A stretch of DNA of 64,000 nt from Fibrobacter sp. UWB16 (GTDB taxonomy: Bacteria; Fibrobacterota; Fibrobacteria; Fibrobacterales; Fibrobacteraceae), in the NCBI RefSeq assembly GCF_900215325.1, contig NZ_OCMS01000005.1, positions 62,001 through 126,000 of the forward strand. The letters run 5' to 3'. Position 1 is the first letter of the stretch. The number at the start of each line of letters is the position of its first letter. The notes below the pieces were generated by a model, which was not told the origin of the DNA, searched no databases, and saw only the letters and a list, made by a program, of their open reading frames with translations. Both the position numbers and the translations under genes were made by a program. Below, piece by piece: positions 1 through 9,824 of this stretch.

Positions 1-1107
1 GATGGCGATTGCGCTTGCGTGTTTTGCGCGATCCAGTAAAGTTGGAATGTGATGCGGTTGCAAAGTTCCGCGATTCTCGTCGCCTGTTCCGTTTGCTCTA
101 TCGTCAAGACTGCAAAAAACGGGTTCTGAAAGTTTCGCCTGGATAATTGGCGTGATTGCTTCCGTCGTCGCTAGCGTGACAAGTCCTGCTCCGCTGCGGA
201 GCGCTGCTTCTGTGCAGAGCGCTGCTGCACCCGGCATGTCCTTGGATCCTGCGATGATAAACGCTGTTCCTTGATGGCGCTTGTCTCCCCATTCGTTTCG
301 CTGGGGCAGAAGTTGCGGAATATAATCTTCTGTGACGAGGTAATTCTTTTCGTCAAATTGCGGAATCAGTTCTGCGGGGTATTTAAGCGGGGCAACTGTG
401 GCTTTCCCGAATGCGGGACCACCTTCTTTTGCGTATGCGTCTAAACGCGGGAACCCGAACAACATTGTTTCTTTGGCATGAATGCAAATGTTGTTGCAAA
501 TATGCATCGATGAATCGTAACCGGTTGGTGCGTCTGCCGCAATGACGGGGAGCCCGCTTTCATTTATGATTCGTACGGTTTCTGCAAATTCGGGGCGGAG
601 TGTTCCCTTGGCGCCGTTTCCCAGCATGCCATCGACGATAAGCTGAAATGATTCGTGCAAAAAGCTAGGTGCTTGATTTGCTTTTTCGGTGATTGCCTTG
701 GAATCGACGAGAGAACCGCCGACCTGTAGAAAATCGTCAAGCGCCAATTTGGCTTCGTTCTTGAATTTGCTTTCTGGCGCGAGACTAAAGACGGAACTCT
801 TGATTCCTGCCTGCAAAAGATGCTTGGCAAGTACAAGCCCGTCACCGCCGTTGTTCCCGCCACCTATGAAAATGGCAACGGGCTTTGTGTAATGACAGAC
901 TGGGGCTTCTGCTATTTTGCATTGAACAAACTTGAATAGCGCAAGCCCAGCCTCTTGCATTAACGTGTATCCGCTTTGGATGATGTCTTTTTCAGAAGGC
1001 TCGCTCGTTGTCTTTTTTGCTAAAAAGATTTTAGACGCGGCATCTAGGCCACGCATGCTTTCGGTAGAAAGTACCGGCTGTAAATTTAAAGACTGGAGCG
1101 AGCGCAT
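1..1107 (-). CDS. nnr: Bifunctional NAD(P)H-hydrate epimerase / ADP-dependent NAD(P)H-hydrate dehydratase, 3' end cut by window
   Basis: Repairs NADH and NADPH damaged by hydration: an N-terminal YjeF_N epimerase interconverts the R and S hydrates, and a C-terminal ribokinase-like domain dehydrates the S form using ADP. The frame is open from the ATG at 1107 to the window edge (369 codons). The N-terminal domain shows the nucleotide-loop motif IGGGNNGGDG and later a DAPTGYD stretch near the expected DxPSG position. The C-terminal domain begins near codon 270 and shows AGSKDMPGAAALCTEAAL followed by RSGAGL, typical of the ADP-dependent dehydratase. The rest of the second domain lies outside the window. 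The next gene (outer-membrane protein) ends 7 bases upstream on the same strand, so the two may share a transcript. Family assignment is firm. Confidence 0.9.
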   Translation of the reverse strand, partial: MRSLQSLNLQPVLSTESMRGLDAASKIFLAKKTTSEPSEKDIIQSGYTLMQEAGLALFKFVQCKIAEAPVCHYTKPVAIFIGGGNNGGDGLVLAKHLLQAGIKSSVFSLAPESKFKNEAKLALDDFLQVGGSLVDSKAITEKANQAPSFLHESFQLIVDGMLGNGAKGTLRPEFAETVRIINESGLPVIAADAPTGYDSSMHICNNICIHAKETMLFGFPRLDAYAKEGGPAFGKATVAPLKYPAELIPQFDEKNYLVTEDYIPQLLPQRNEWGDKRHQGTAFIIAGSKDMPGAAALCTEAALRSGAGLVTLATTEAITPIIQAKLSEPVFCSLDDRANGTGDENRGTLQPHHIPTLLDRAKHASAIAI

Positions 1108-1114
1108 TTTTAAC

Positions 1115-1927
1115 TTAGTTGAACCAATAGGTGACGCCGAACTTGAACATCATCGTGTGGGCGCCGTTTAAATGAATCGTAGACCACTTGATGTTGCCTT
1201 TGACTTCGCCACTTTCTTTGTCGTAATCTTTAGGATCGATATCGTATTTGTACTTAACGTCTGGGAATACTTCGTTGAAGCCCATGTACCAACGGAATCC
1301 AACGCTTAAATTGTCCAAAATGTTGTAGCCTGCACCGATGTTGAGGCCGAATTCAACGGGCGATTGTTCGATTTTGTCAAAATTGGAGTTGCCGTCAATG
1401 GGGTAATCGCCGCTGGTGTTGATGGAAAGCTGCGGACCGACTTCCAAGAAGAATTTGCTCGTGATTGAGCCGCGCATGTAGAACGCGAAGTCAAGGAACA
1501 TCTGGTTATAGCATCTTTCAAAATCTTCATCGTCATGGCTGAGGTTGAAAAAGCGGAAAGCGATTTCTGGAGAGAACTGAAGACCTTCAATCATGTTGAA
1601 GCTTGCTGCGATGCCGAATTCTCCACCAAAGCCGCTCGGGGAATCCAAATCGTCTTCCTTGAGTTCTTTAAATCCCCAAAAATAACCGTAAATGAAGGAG
1701 GCTTTTGCTCCGATGCTGATGGGGTTCTTCTTTTTCAAGGTGGGGGCGGGCTGTTCGTCGATGGGCATGGCTTCGTTGTTTTGGGCTTCGGAAGCTACTG
1801 CCTGCTGGGTGGCTTCTTGAGCCGGGACGGCTTGCTGTGTGTACTCAGTAGCCTGATCTGCCGGCTGTGCGGTTGCGATTGCCGTGGCGCAGAGGGCGGT
1901 CAAGAGACCTGCTGCAAATTTCTTCAT
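1115..1927 (-). CDS. Outer-membrane beta-barrel protein, function unknown
   Basis: A 270-residue secreted protein. Residues 1-20 form a signal peptide (MKKFAAGLLTALCATAIATA then Q). A Gln/Ala-rich low-complexity stretch (about 21-60) follows, then a region of alternating hydrophobic/polar strands with aromatic ends, such as IGAKASFIYGYFWGF and LSVGFRWYMGFNEV, closing with MMFKFGVTYWFN. This fits a small porin-like or OmpA-like eight-strand barrel (OMP_b-brl type). No peptidoglycan-binding domain is present. The start is supported by AAAGGAG seven bases upstream. It reads divergently from the metal-sensor gene; a candidate -10 (TATATT on the minus strand) lies at 1981-1986. Ligand and role cannot be inferred. 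Confidence 0.75.
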   Translation of the reverse strand: MKKFAAGLLTALCATAIATAQPADQATEYTQQAVPAQEATQQAVASEAQNNEAMPIDEQPAPTLKKKNPISIGAKASFIYGYFWGFKELKEDDLDSPSGFGGEFGIAASFNMIEGLQFSPEIAFRFFNLSHDDEDFERCYNQMFLDFAFYMRGSITSKFFLEVGPQLSINTSGDYPIDGNSNFDKIEQSPVEFGLNIGAGYNILDNLSVGFRWYMGFNEVFPDVKYKYDIDPKDYDKESGEVKGNIKWSTIHLNGAHTMMFKFGVTYWFN

Positions 1928-2075
1928 AAAAACTCCTTTGAAATGCGATCCTTTTTAATGGACCCCTAACTTGTAATGAAAATATAATAAAGAAGGCTTG
2001 GCGTTATTGTCGTAATGGTCGCTAATGAGTCTTTTTGGAGGAAATAACCCCTTGCCGTATTTTATGAAAATATGT

Positions 2076-2099
2076 ATATATGAATTGTTGTTCATGTAT
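2076..2099 (+). promoter_or_regulatory. Candidate ArsR/SmtB-type operator
   Basis: An imperfect inverted repeat, ATATATGAA - 6 bases - TTCATGTAT, with one mismatch between arms. It lies 26 bases before the start codon of the SmtB/CzrA-like regulator. Size and AT-rich TGAA/TTCA arms resemble operators bound by ArsR-family metal sensors. Autoregulation of the sensor-permease operon is inferred. Confidence 0.6.
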
Positions 2100-2124
2100 T
2101 TAAACTATTAAAACAGGTATAAAT

Positions 2125-2445
2125 ATGCATAAAGAACCGAATACGCAAAATATTTCGCTCGATACGCTTTTTGAACTGTCTGAATTCTTCAAGTTCTTTG
2201 GCGATACGACGCGCATTCGCGTGATTCATTTGTTGCTTTCGGGCGAGATGTCTGTGAGTGCCATTGCCGAAAAGCTGAACCTTGAACAGTCCGTGGTGAG
2301 CCACCAGTTGCGCATTCTGCGCACGGCGAATCTTGTGAAGCCGACTCGTGACGGTCGCAAGATTTATTACTCGCTCGATGACGAGCATATCGGCGAAATT
2401 TTCAATACGGGTCTTGCTCACATTTTGCATAAGAAGAAGGGCTAA
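2125..2445 (+). CDS. ArsR/SmtB-family metal-sensing repressor with CzrA-type alpha-5 site
   Basis: A 106-residue winged-helix repressor expected to release DNA when it binds metal. The recognition helix region reads LNLEQSVVSHQLRILRTANL. The C-terminal helix carries Asp86, His88, His99 and His102, exactly the D-x-H-x10-H-x2-H spacing of the Zn/Co sensor CzrA (SmtB has Glu in the last position). No cysteine pair of the ArsR/CadC alpha-3 site is present, so Zn or Co sensing is more likely than arsenic, cadmium or lead. The permease starts 2 bases after its stop, so the two are one operon. Metal identity is inferred from ligand spacing. Confidence 0.9.
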   Translation: MHKEPNTQNISLDTLFELSEFFKFFGDTTRIRVIHLLLSGEMSVSAIAEKLNLEQSVVSHQLRILRTANLVKPTRDGRKIYYSLDDEHIGEIFNTGLAHILHKKKG

Positions 2446-2447
2446 AA

Positions 2448-4028
2448 ATGAACTATGTTACTGATTTTGTCTGGGAGTTTATCACGCTTTTTTCGGAGAT
2501 GGCTCCGTTTTTGTTGCTTGGCTTTTTGCTCGCGGGAATTTTGCATGTTTGGGTGCCGAATCATTTGTATGTGCCTAAAATTGCAAAGTCGAATTTTGCA
2601 TCGGTGCTTTGGGCGGCAATTTTTGGCGTTCCGCTTCCGATTTGTAGCTGCGGCGTGATTCCGACTTCGATTGCAATCCGCAAGGAAGGCGCAAGCAAGG
2701 GCGCTAGCGTGAGTTTCTTGATTTCGACTCCTGCGACGGGAGTAGATTCCATCTTGGCGACTTATTCGTTGCTGGGACTCCCGTTCGCTATTTTGCGTCC
2801 GGTGGCAGCGTTTGTAACGGCTTTGTTTGGCGGTGTGCTGACGAATTTTGCAACTCGCGGAGAAATTGATCTCGGCGAATCTGCGGGGAATGCTGCTGTG
2901 GGTGCGCATGGCGATTCGGCAAAACACGAACATCATCATGAACACCATCATGACCACGATGATGACGATCATTGCGAATGTGGCGACCATCATCACGACC
3001 ACGAACATTGCGGTTGTTGCTGTGACGATGACCATGAACACTGTGAATGCGGCGGCCCTTCGGCAGGCTCAGGGACCTTCACGGGAAAGATTAAAGAGAC
3101 GTTCCGCTATGGCCTTGTGAACATGGTGGGCGATGTGAGCAAGTGGCTCATGATTGGCCTTGTGCTTGGTGCGCTGATTTCTGCATTTGTTCCGAATGAA
3201 CTGTTCCTTGCACTGCGTGAATACCCGATTCTTTGCATGGTTTGTGTGTTGCTTTTGGCAATGCCGATGTACACGTGCGCTACGGGATCCATCCCGCTTG
3301 CACTTGCGCTTGTGGCAAAGGGAATTACTCCGGGTGCTGCTCTTGTGCTTTTGATGGCTGGACCTGCAACGAGTATCGCTTCGATGCTTGTGGTCGGTAA
3401 GGCTTTTGGCAAGCGTACGCTCGCTGCTTACTTGTTCTCGATTGCGTTTGGTGCGATGTTCTTTGGCTTTATCGTCGATACGTTCTTTATGGATACGTTC
3501 CTCTCGGCGATGCTCCCGCAAGGTGCTGCGGATTGTCATGGGCACGAGGCTTTAGGCGTGTTCGATTACGTTTGCGCTGGACTCTTGGCTGCATTCATGT
3601 TGTATGCAAAGTTTGCGCACAAGGGCTGTGACGGTCATTGCGGCTGTGGTTGCGGTTGCGGAGATTCTTGCAAGTGCGCTGACTCTTGCGAGGACGATCA
3701 CGATCATGACCATTGCGAATGCGGCGAATCTTGTGGATGCCATGAACACGGCGAACATGACCATCATCACGGCGCTTCGGCAGGCTCAGCGACCTTGGCG
3801 CATTCCGAGCCTGTCTCTAAAACGTATCGCGTGAACGGCATGAATTGCAGCCACTGCAAAGCGTGCGTCGAAAAAGCGGTTCGCCCGCTTGATGGAGTTG
3901 TATTTGCCGAAGCCGATGTCGCGAGCAAGTCGTTGCACGTGGAATGGCACGACGATGATGATATCGACATGGACTCTTTAAAGACCGCCGTCGAAGAAGC
4001 TGGCTTTGAATTTGCCGGCGAGGTTTAA
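2448..4028 (+). CDS. SO_0444/YraQ-type metal efflux permease with His/Cys-rich loops and C-terminal HMA domain
   Basis: A 526-residue inner-membrane permease of the DUF318/ArsP_1 group, several members of which export metals or metalloids. Two hydrophobic halves of about four helices each surround a hydrophilic loop. The motif PICSCGVIP (Cys66, Cys68) marks the family, and [10 protein letters not shown] is its second-half counterpart. Two very His/Asp/Cys-rich segments, at about 150-203 and 393-444, look like metal buffers. A heavy-metal-associated domain with NGMNCSHC (Cys467, Cys470) ends the protein. With the SmtB/CzrA-like regulator 2 bases upstream, efflux of Zn, Co or Cu is the best guess. 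Two copies of a short palindromic repeat are translated in frame here (3056-3079 and 3773-3796). It overlaps the convergent helicase gene by 4 bases. Confidence 0.88.
   Translation: MNYVTDFVWEFITLFSEMAPFLLLGFLLAGILHVWVPNHLYVPKIAKSNFASVLWAAIFGVPLPICSCGVIPTSIAIRKEGASKGASVSFLISTPATGVDSILATYSLLGLPFAILRPVAAFVTALFGGVLTNFATRGEIDLGESAGNAAVGAHGDSAKHEHHHEHHHDHDDDDHCECGDHHHDHEHCGCCCDDDHEHCECGGPSAGSGTFTGKIKETFRYGLVNMVGDVSKWLMIGLVLGALISAFVPNELFLALREYPILCMVCVLLLAMPMYTCATGSIPLALALVAKGITPGAALVLLMAGPATSIASMLVVGKAFGKRTLAAYLFSIAFGAMFFGFIVDTFFMDTFLSAMLPQGAADCHGHEALGVFDYVCAGLLAAFMLYAKFAHKGCDGHCGCGCGCGDSCKCADSCEDDHDHDHCECGESCGCHEHGEHDHHHGASAGSATLAHSEPVSKTYRVNGMNCSHCKACVEKAVRPLDGVVFAEADVASKSLHVEWHDDDDIDMDSLKTAVEEAGFEFAGEV
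3056..3079 (+). repeat. Short repeat (TTCGGCAGGCTCAG core) inside permease gene, copy 1
   Basis: The core TTCGGCAGGCTCAGGGACCT is translated as roughly PSAGSGT just after the first His/Cys-rich loop. A near-identical copy lies at 3773-3796, also in frame. Confidence 0.65.
3773..3796 (+). repeat. Short repeat (TTCGGCAGGCTCAG core) inside permease gene, copy 2
   Basis: Differs from copy 1 by a few bases (TTCGGCAGGCTCAGCGACCT) and is translated as ASAGSAT. It sits between the second His/Cys-rich loop and the HMA domain, so both copies fall in non-membrane linkers. Confidence 0.65.
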
Positions 4029-6643
4029 ACTTCGCCGATTCTAGCAAGCTTTAACAATGGCATTCCGGCTTCTCGGCTTTCGTCAAGATTGACCGTGAAA
4101 TCAATGCTCCAGTCGTTGAATCCTTCTTCGTCCTGGAGCATTTGCTGTATCTGCATAATGTTCCCTTCGTACGTGACGATGGTATGGCTGAGAGCGCGAC
4201 CTTCCACGTCCATGCGGAACTTGTGATGCTCGGCAGTGTAGGCGGCCATCGTTTCGATGAGCCGTTTTTCTGTCCACGGGGTACCTTCATCATCCGCTAA
4301 AAGTTCGCCTTCGGCAAGGTCGTCGGCGAGGCTGTCCAGAACATCCGAAAAGTCCTGCTTTTGCAAACTCATCATAATCTGGAAAATGCGCTGGCGAACC
4401 ATGTTGAGGAAACGCTTCTTGTCATAAGTGATGTCAGCGGCAGCCTTGTCTGCACCGAAAGCCTTTTCGACTTCGTCTTCGGAAGCGCCTTCGTCCAAGC
4501 GCTTCTGGTAATCTTCCGGGTGCGCCATCTTTTCCCATTCTTCGAGCAAACTGGAGTCCACGCGGCGGATCATTTCGCCGAGGTAGTCCTGCATTTCCAA
4601 GAGTTCTTCGTTCTTGTAGCCGTCAGGCACGGTCTGCGAAAGCACTTTGTAAACGCCGTTTAAATGGCGAAGCAAAATCGCTTCCATGCGCTGCAAGTTG
4701 TACTGCTTCACATAACCGCTAAATGTCGTGAAATTCTCGAACATCTCGCGCACAATGGACTTGGGTTCAATGTTTTCGTCCACCCACGGATGAATGTCGG
4801 CAAAAGCATCGAACGTGTCGTAAATAAAATCACGCAGCGGTTTCGGGTATTCGACTTTTTCAAGCTCTTCGAGGCGCTGGTTGTATTCCATGCCTTGCGC
4901 CTTGAGTTCGTTCATGCGGGCATCGCGAGCCTTGCTCTGCTGGATGCGTAAAATGGCATCGGGATTCTCGAGGATGCTTTCGCACAAGGTAATCACATCG
5001 AGCGCGTATTCCGGCGAATCTTTGTCGAGCTTCGGAAGTGTGTCGAGCAGGTACAGCGAAAGCGGCTGGTTCATGGAAAAGTCATCTTGCAAATCCATGT
5101 TCACGCGCAAGTGGCTGTAACCCGGCGCTACAGCGGGCACGAATTCGATAATCTTTTTTTCGACGAGACTCCTGAACAGCAAAAATGCGCGGTGCTGCAA
5201 TTGCTTCTTGCTGGCAGCACTTTCGTGGCAATCCTTGAGGAGTGCTCGCATAGCGCGGCAACCGTCCGTCGGGCGGCTCAAGATGTTCAAAAGCATTCCG
5301 TGGTTCACCTGGAAGCTTGATGTCAGCGGTTCCGGTGCGGATTCAATCAAACGCTTGAACGTGTTTTCGTCAAACGGAATGTAACCGTGCTCAGGCGGTT
5401 TCCTCTTCTGGAATTTTTTGCCTGTCGTACGCGACTTCGCTTCGAGTTTCAGATTTTCGATGACATGCTCTGGCGCTTGTGCGACCACGTAGCCGACATT
5501 GTCAAAACCTTTACGGCCTGCGCGGCCTGCAATCTGGTGAAAGTCGCGAGCGGTCAAAATGGCGGTCTTGTCGCCGCTGTACTTGCAGAGCTGTGTGAAA
5601 AGGACTGTGCGGATTGGAACGTTCACGCCCACGCCGAGCGTGTCTGTGCCGCAAATGACCTTGAGCAAACCTTGCTGGGCGAGCTTTTCGCAAAGAATGC
5701 GGTACTTCGGCAAAAGCCCTGCGTGGTGGAGTCCGATGCCCTGCTTGAGCCAACGCTTGACATCCGGACCATACGGGCTTGCAAAACGGACTTCCTTAAT
5801 CGCCTCGTTAATCTTGACTTTTTCTTCTTTGGTGCAGAGGTCAAGACTCATAAAGTTTTGCGCATTGCTTGCCGCTGCGGCCTGCGTGAAGTGAACAACG
5901 TAAACAGGAGCCTTTCCCTCGTTCACAAGCTTTTGCACTTCGGTCGAAATTTCGGTGGTGCTGTAGCTAAAGTCGAGCGGCACCGGGCGTTGCGTGGAAC
6001 GGACCGTCACGGACTCGCGGCCCGTGTGCTTGGTCATGTCGCGTTCGAAAAATTCTGTAGCGCCAACGGTAGCACTCATCAAGAGGAATCTCGATTGCGG
6101 GAGTGTCAAAAGCGGAACTTGCCAAGCGACACCGCGTTCCTTGTCGCTGTAATAATGGAACTCGTCCATCACGATGTCTGTGATGGTGAGCGTTTCGCCT
6201 TCGCAGAGCGCCATGTTCGAAAGAATTTCGGCCGTGCAGCAGATGATAGGGGCGTCGCGGTTGACGGTTGCATCACCGGTCGAAAGCCCGACGTTTTCGG
6301 CGCCGAATTCCTTGCAGAGCGCCATCCACTTTTCGTTCACGAGCGCCTTGATGGGGCAGGTATAAACGCTACGGCGGTTGTGTACAAGGCTATCGAAATG
6401 GAGCGCCAATGCGACCATGGACTTACCGCTACCCGTCGGCGTATTGAGGATGACATTCTTGCCGTCCAAAAGTTCCAAAATGGCTTCTTCTTGCGCTGGG
6501 TACAACGTTGTCCCACGGGCTTCTGCCCACGCCATAAATTGTTCCAAAACGTCTTCGGACGAAATGTCGGAACGGTGTCCATTGAACTTTTCAATCAGTT
6601 CATTCAAAAATTCTTTAAGAATCCGCTTGTTTTGCTCTGCCAT
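4025..6643 (-). CDS. Ski2-like DEAD/DEAH-box helicase (DUF3516 type)
   Basis: An 872-residue superfamily 2 helicase. Motif I is TPTGSGKS (about residues 68-75), motif II is DEFH (160-163), motif III is SATVGAT, and motif VI is [10 protein letters not shown] (about 380-390). The second RecA domain includes [11 protein letters not shown] and [13 protein letters not shown], as in Ski2/Mtr4/HelY-like RNA helicases. The remaining half, about 450 residues and mostly helical, fits DUF3516, often found with this helicase core. Probable role is ATP-driven RNA unwinding or processing, but the substrate is unknown. The stop overlaps the convergent permease stop. The start is 63 bases from divergent rfbA. 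Confidence 0.85.
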   Translation of the reverse strand: MAEQNKRILKEFLNELIEKFNGHRSDISSEDVLEQFMAWAEARGTTLYPAQEEAILELLDGKNVILNTPTGSGKSMVALALHFDSLVHNRRSVYTCPIKALVNEKWMALCKEFGAENVGLSTGDATVNRDAPIICCTAEILSNMALCEGETLTITDIVMDEFHYYSDKERGVAWQVPLLTLPQSRFLLMSATVGATEFFERDMTKHTGRESVTVRSTQRPVPLDFSYSTTEISTEVQKLVNEGKAPVYVVHFTQAAAASNAQNFMSLDLCTKEEKVKINEAIKEVRFASPYGPDVKRWLKQGIGLHHAGLLPKYRILCEKLAQQGLLKVICGTDTLGVGVNVPIRTVLFTQLCKYSGDKTAILTARDFHQIAGRAGRKGFDNVGYVVAQAPEHVIENLKLEAKSRTTGKKFQKRKPPEHGYIPFDENTFKRLIESAPEPLTSSFQVNHGMLLNILSRPTDGCRAMRALLKDCHESAASKKQLQHRAFLLFRSLVEKKIIEFVPAVAPGYSHLRVNMDLQDDFSMNQPLSLYLLDTLPKLDKDSPEYALDVITLCESILENPDAILRIQQSKARDARMNELKAQGMEYNQRLEELEKVEYPKPLRDFIYDTFDAFADIHPWVDENIEPKSIVREMFENFTTFSGYVKQYNLQRMEAILLRHLNGVYKVLSQTVPDGYKNEELLEMQDYLGEMIRRVDSSLLEEWEKMAHPEDYQKRLDEGASEDEVEKAFGADKAAADITYDKKRFLNMVRQRIFQIMMSLQKQDFSDVLDSLADDLAEGELLADDEGTPWTEKRLIETMAAYTAEHHKFRMDVEGRALSHTIVTYEGNIMQIQQMLQDEEGFNDWSIDFTVNLDESREAGMPLLKLARIGEV

Positions 6644-6706
6644 AATGGCTCAAAGATAATATTAATCGTAAGAAGTTTTCTATTTTCGAATGTAAGGAGA
6701 TTTGTT

Positions 6707-7594
6707 ATGAAAGGAATCGTACTTGCTGGGGGATCCGGCACTCGTCTGTATCCGCTTACGATGGTCACATCGAAGCAGCTTTTGCCGGTCTATGACAAGC
6801 CGATGATTTATTACCCGCTCTCGACTTTGATGTTGGCGGGCATTCGTGACATTCTCATTATCTCGACTCCCACGGATTTGCCGAACTTTGAACGTTTGCT
6901 TGGTGACGGCTCTGCGATGGGGCTCAACTTGAGTTACAAGGTGCAGCCAAGCCCAGATGGACTTGCCCAGGCTTTCATTTTGGGCGAAGAATTCATTGGC
7001 GACGATTGCTGCGCGATGGTTCTCGGCGATAACATCTTCTACGGAAACGGCTTTAGCCAGCTTTTGAAGGCTGCCGTTAAAAATGCCGAAGAAAACGGCC
7101 GTGCAAGCGTGTTCGGTTATTACGTCGAAGACCCGGAACGTTTTGGCGTTGTGGAATTTGACGACCAGGGCAAGGTAATTTCTGTCGAAGAAAAGCCGAA
7201 GGAACCGAAGAGCAATTACGCCATTACTGGCCTTTACTTCTATGACAACCGCGTGGCTGGATTTGCCAAGGTGCAAAAACCGAGTGCTCGTGGCGAACTT
7301 GAAATTACTGACCTCAACAAGACGTATCTCGACAAGGGCGAACTCGACGTGAAACTCCTCGGTCGTGGTTTTGCTTGGCTTGATACCGGCACGATGGATA
7401 GCCTCATCGAAGCGGGCGAGTTCGTGAAGATGGTCGAAAACCGCCAGGGTATCCAGATTTCTGCCGTTGAAGAAATTGCATATAAGAACGGCTGGATTAG
7501 CAAAGAAAAACTTTTGGAATCTGCTGCAAAGTACGGCAAGTCGCCTTACGGCCAGCATCTCAAGAAGGTCGCCGAAGGAAAGATTCACTACTAA
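6707..7594 (+). CDS. rfbA: Glucose-1-phosphate thymidylyltransferase
   Basis: Makes dTDP-glucose from dTTP and glucose-1-phosphate, the first step towards dTDP-L-rhamnose. 295 residues, normal for the family. The N-terminus [18 protein letters not shown] contains the nucleotidyltransferase signature; then come [28 protein letters not shown] and [15 protein letters not shown], all typical of RmlA. The open frame extends far upstream on the strand opposite the helicase, but this ATG has a strong ribosome-binding site (AAGGAGA) and gives the correct N-terminus. rfbB and rfbC follow only after a protease remnant and a lipoprotein gene. No rfbD was seen in the window. Confidence 0.95.
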   Translation: MKGIVLAGGSGTRLYPLTMVTSKQLLPVYDKPMIYYPLSTLMLAGIRDILIISTPTDLPNFERLLGDGSAMGLNLSYKVQPSPDGLAQAFILGEEFIGDDCCAMVLGDNIFYGNGFSQLLKAAVKNAEENGRASVFGYYVEDPERFGVVEFDDQGKVISVEEKPKEPKSNYAITGLYFYDNRVAGFAKVQKPSARGELEITDLNKTYLDKGELDVKLLGRGFAWLDTGTMDSLIEAGEFVKMVENRQGIQISAVEEIAYKNGWISKEKLLESAAKYGKSPYGQHLKKVAEGKIHY

Positions 7595-8762
7595 TTTGTC
7601 GACATCGTTGTTCTAGTTGCTTTTGAGCTCGGCTTTGCGGCCGGGCGTGACTCAGGCAGTTTGGCCTCACATGGGGCGCTTGCTTGGACCGCTTTGGTCC
7701 GAGGATAGGCGCATCAACTACTACTCTTGCGCGAACGAAATCTCTAGCAATGCGTATGCCTACGACCATTCAACAACCGCCTTGGAAGGTATTGGAGTCT
7801 TTGTCCACGAGTTTAGCCATCTCCTTGGCTTGATGGACTGGTATGATTCAGGTAAAAATAGTGGCCGTGAATCCGCTGGCTATTGGAGCGTTATGGCGTA
7901 TGGGGATAACCTTTGCCCCAGCAATTCCGATCGCGTGACTTGCTGTGCTCCAGTGCTTTATTCGACATTCGAAAAAATGTCGATGGGCTGGCTCACTCCT
8001 GTGGAACTCGGGGAAAGCGGGCCGTTGCGTTTGGATAAGATTGACGAAAATGTGGCTTATAGCGTTACGAATCCGAACAATCCTGATGAGGCGTATTACC
8101 TTGAATATCGTTCGAAAAAAGGGTGGGATGTCGATCTCCCGAATTCAGGAATGTTGATATGGCATATTGATTATGATGCAAGTGTTTGGAGCGACAATGA
8201 AATTAATTCTAATGGCGACCACATGCATGCGGATGTTATTGAGGCCGTTCCCAGAACGAGTGGGTACGGCTCGTCGAGTGACCCTTTCCCGGGTAGTGGC
8301 AAGGTGACGGAATTCAACAAGTTCGTTTTTTGGGATGGAAAGAATGCGAATATCGCACTTTCGAGCATCAAGGAATCCGGAGACCATGAATATGTTCTGT
8401 TTAATGTCTGTATGAACGCCTCGACTTGCCCGACGATTGAATGGTCCAGCTCTTCTGTGAAATCGTCTTCTTCCGAAGAAGTTGAATCTAGCTCCAGTGA
8501 AGCTCTTGTGGGCATTTCGACGAAAATTGTGGCTCAGGGAGTCCGCGTAAGCGCGAAAAACGGGTCCATTTATGTCTATGCCCCGCAAAAAGGCCGGAAA
8601 ATTGTCAGAGTATTCTCGCCGATCGGTAGTCTGTTGCTCGAAAGAGCGATGGATGGCTCCGAAATGGTTGTAAATGACGAAATTCTTGGAAAAATGGGCT
8701 TGATTTTGTCTGTAAGTCAAGGAAATAATGCCTTGTTTACGGGGACTATTGATATGCGCTAG
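7595..8762 (+). pseudogene. M6-family metalloprotease remnant, 5' truncated and probably frameshifted
   Basis: The frame from a TTG at 7617 encodes 381 residues that begin in the middle of an M6 (immune inhibitor A-like) peptidase domain: AVWPHMG near the start, then the zinc site HEFSHLLGLMDWYDSG (HExxHxxGxxD, at 7806-7841). SAGYWSVMAYG and KMSMGWLTPVEL follow, then a Ser-rich linker and a C-terminal beta-module. The upstream half and signal peptide are missing. Directly after the rfbA stop, another frame reads FVDIVVLVAFELGFAAG, which resembles the strand expected just before WPHM. This suggests an in-gene frameshift near 7650-7670 and a deletion joining the fragment to the 3' end of rfbA. 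No ribosome-binding site fits the TTG. Probably nonfunctional, although the 3' frame is intact. Confidence 0.7.
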
Positions 8763-8802
8763 CGATACCACCCTAGAAATAAGTTTTCTGTCATTTGATT
8801 TG

Positions 8803-8833
8803 AAGAACTCGGCTTGCTTGCTGGGTTCTTTTT
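8803..8833 (+). terminator. Rho-independent terminator after the M6 remnant
   Basis: AAGAAC...GC / GC...GTTCTT stem with a small internal mismatch, followed by a T run. Very similar in sequence to the terminator at 9744-9774. Confidence 0.7.
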
Positions 8834-9018
8834 GTTAAAACTATAAAATCTATGAATTTATTGTGATTTTGTTTAGCTTGTATACTCTTTTGTAAGTAAA
8901 AGTTATTTTGTTAAAATAATTTATCTAAAAATTTAGGTGTATTATATAGACTATGTCTTGAAAGTAAAGTAATATTAGTTTATTTTGTATGTGGCTTTTT
9001 TTATGAAAGGAGATAAAT

Positions 9019-9699
9019 ATGAAAAAAGTTACTATATCTGCTGCCGTTTTGGCATTGGCTATGATGGGCTGCTCTGATGCAGGTCTTGATAACTCTGTTG
9101 CTTCTACCAATGAAGTGAAAAAGGAAGCTCAGAATCAGAACTTCTTGGCTAAGAATTATTTCGAGCAGGGACTTTGGCAGGGTATGGTTCGCCATGAATA
9201 CCCTGGCTTTGCGATTGATGTAAATACATATGCAGAAGGTGCTCATGGTGTTGGCGCATACTCGTTGGCTTATGGCCCGGTTCCTACTGTGGCTAATGTT
9301 CTTACAGTAGCTGTTGCTTATTGTGAATTTGATGCTAATGCAACATATGGATATTCTTGCGCTAAACATTCTGCCGACTTCGTAAATGGTATTGGCTTAA
9401 CTCCGATTGACCCCATGAATCCTCATAGTACTGCTAAGGATGTGAAAACGCGTACATCAAATCTGAATAATGTTCCTGTTGGTGGTATTGCTACTGTGAC
9501 GGCCGTTGGCGTTGTTTGGAATCAGGGCGCACCGAATGAAGATGTCTTCGGTGTAACGCATTATTCGGGTCCTCTGAATGATTATACTGCTGGCTTGGTT
9601 TATCAAAAGTATCTCTTGCAGGCTCAAGATAATATTATGAATAATCGCTGCATAGACTGGATGCCTGGTCAGAACCCTTGCTATTATCATTGGCACTAA
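9019..9699 (+). CDS. Small lipoprotein, family not recognised
   Basis: 226 residues. Residues 1-17 are a lipoprotein signal with lipobox AMMGC (Cys18 the lipidated residue). The mature part has no motif I recognise: a region of short hydrophobic strands (for example VANVLTVAVAYCEF and IATVTAVGVVW), and a Cys/aromatic C-terminus with two cysteines seven residues apart ending YYHWH. It has a good ribosome-binding site (AAAGGAGA). The preceding 185 bases are very AT-rich. The gene is flanked by two near-identical terminators, so it is a separate transcription unit set inside the rfb locus. It may have arrived together with, or after, the M6 remnant. Confidence 0.75.
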   Translation: MKKVTISAAVLALAMMGCSDAGLDNSVASTNEVKKEAQNQNFLAKNYFEQGLWQGMVRHEYPGFAIDVNTYAEGAHGVGAYSLAYGPVPTVANVLTVAVAYCEFDANATYGYSCAKHSADFVNGIGLTPIDPMNPHSTAKDVKTRTSNLNNVPVGGIATVTAVGVVWNQGAPNEDVFGVTHYSGPLNDYTAGLVYQKYLLQAQDNIMNNRCIDWMPGQNPCYYHWH

Positions 9700-9743
9700 G
9701 CCCTGCTGTTTCTGGTTTTTGCTAGACTCCTCATTATCACAAG

Positions 9744-9774
9744 GAACTCGGCTTTCTTTGCCGGGTTCTTTTTT
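9744..9774 (+). terminator. Rho-independent terminator after the 9019 lipoprotein gene
   Basis: GAACTCGGC / GCCGGGTTC stem, loop TTTCTTT, then a T6 run. Confidence 0.8.
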
Positions 9775-9794
9775 ATCTCGCATTTGTTCTTTTC

Positions 9795-9800
9795 TATATT
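9795..9800 (+). promoter_or_regulatory. Candidate -10 element of rfbB
   Basis: TTTCTATATTG with the TATATT core 24 bases before the rfbB ATG. One of several copies of this motif ahead of genes in the window. No clear -35 is seen. Confidence 0.4.
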
Positions 9801-9824
9801 GTTCCTGAATAATTGGAGAAATGC

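Noticed and set aside
5387-6706. N-terminal extension of rfbA by 440 codons
   Set aside because: It is antisense to the helicase; the ATG at 6707 has a strong ribosome-binding site and the family-standard N-terminus.
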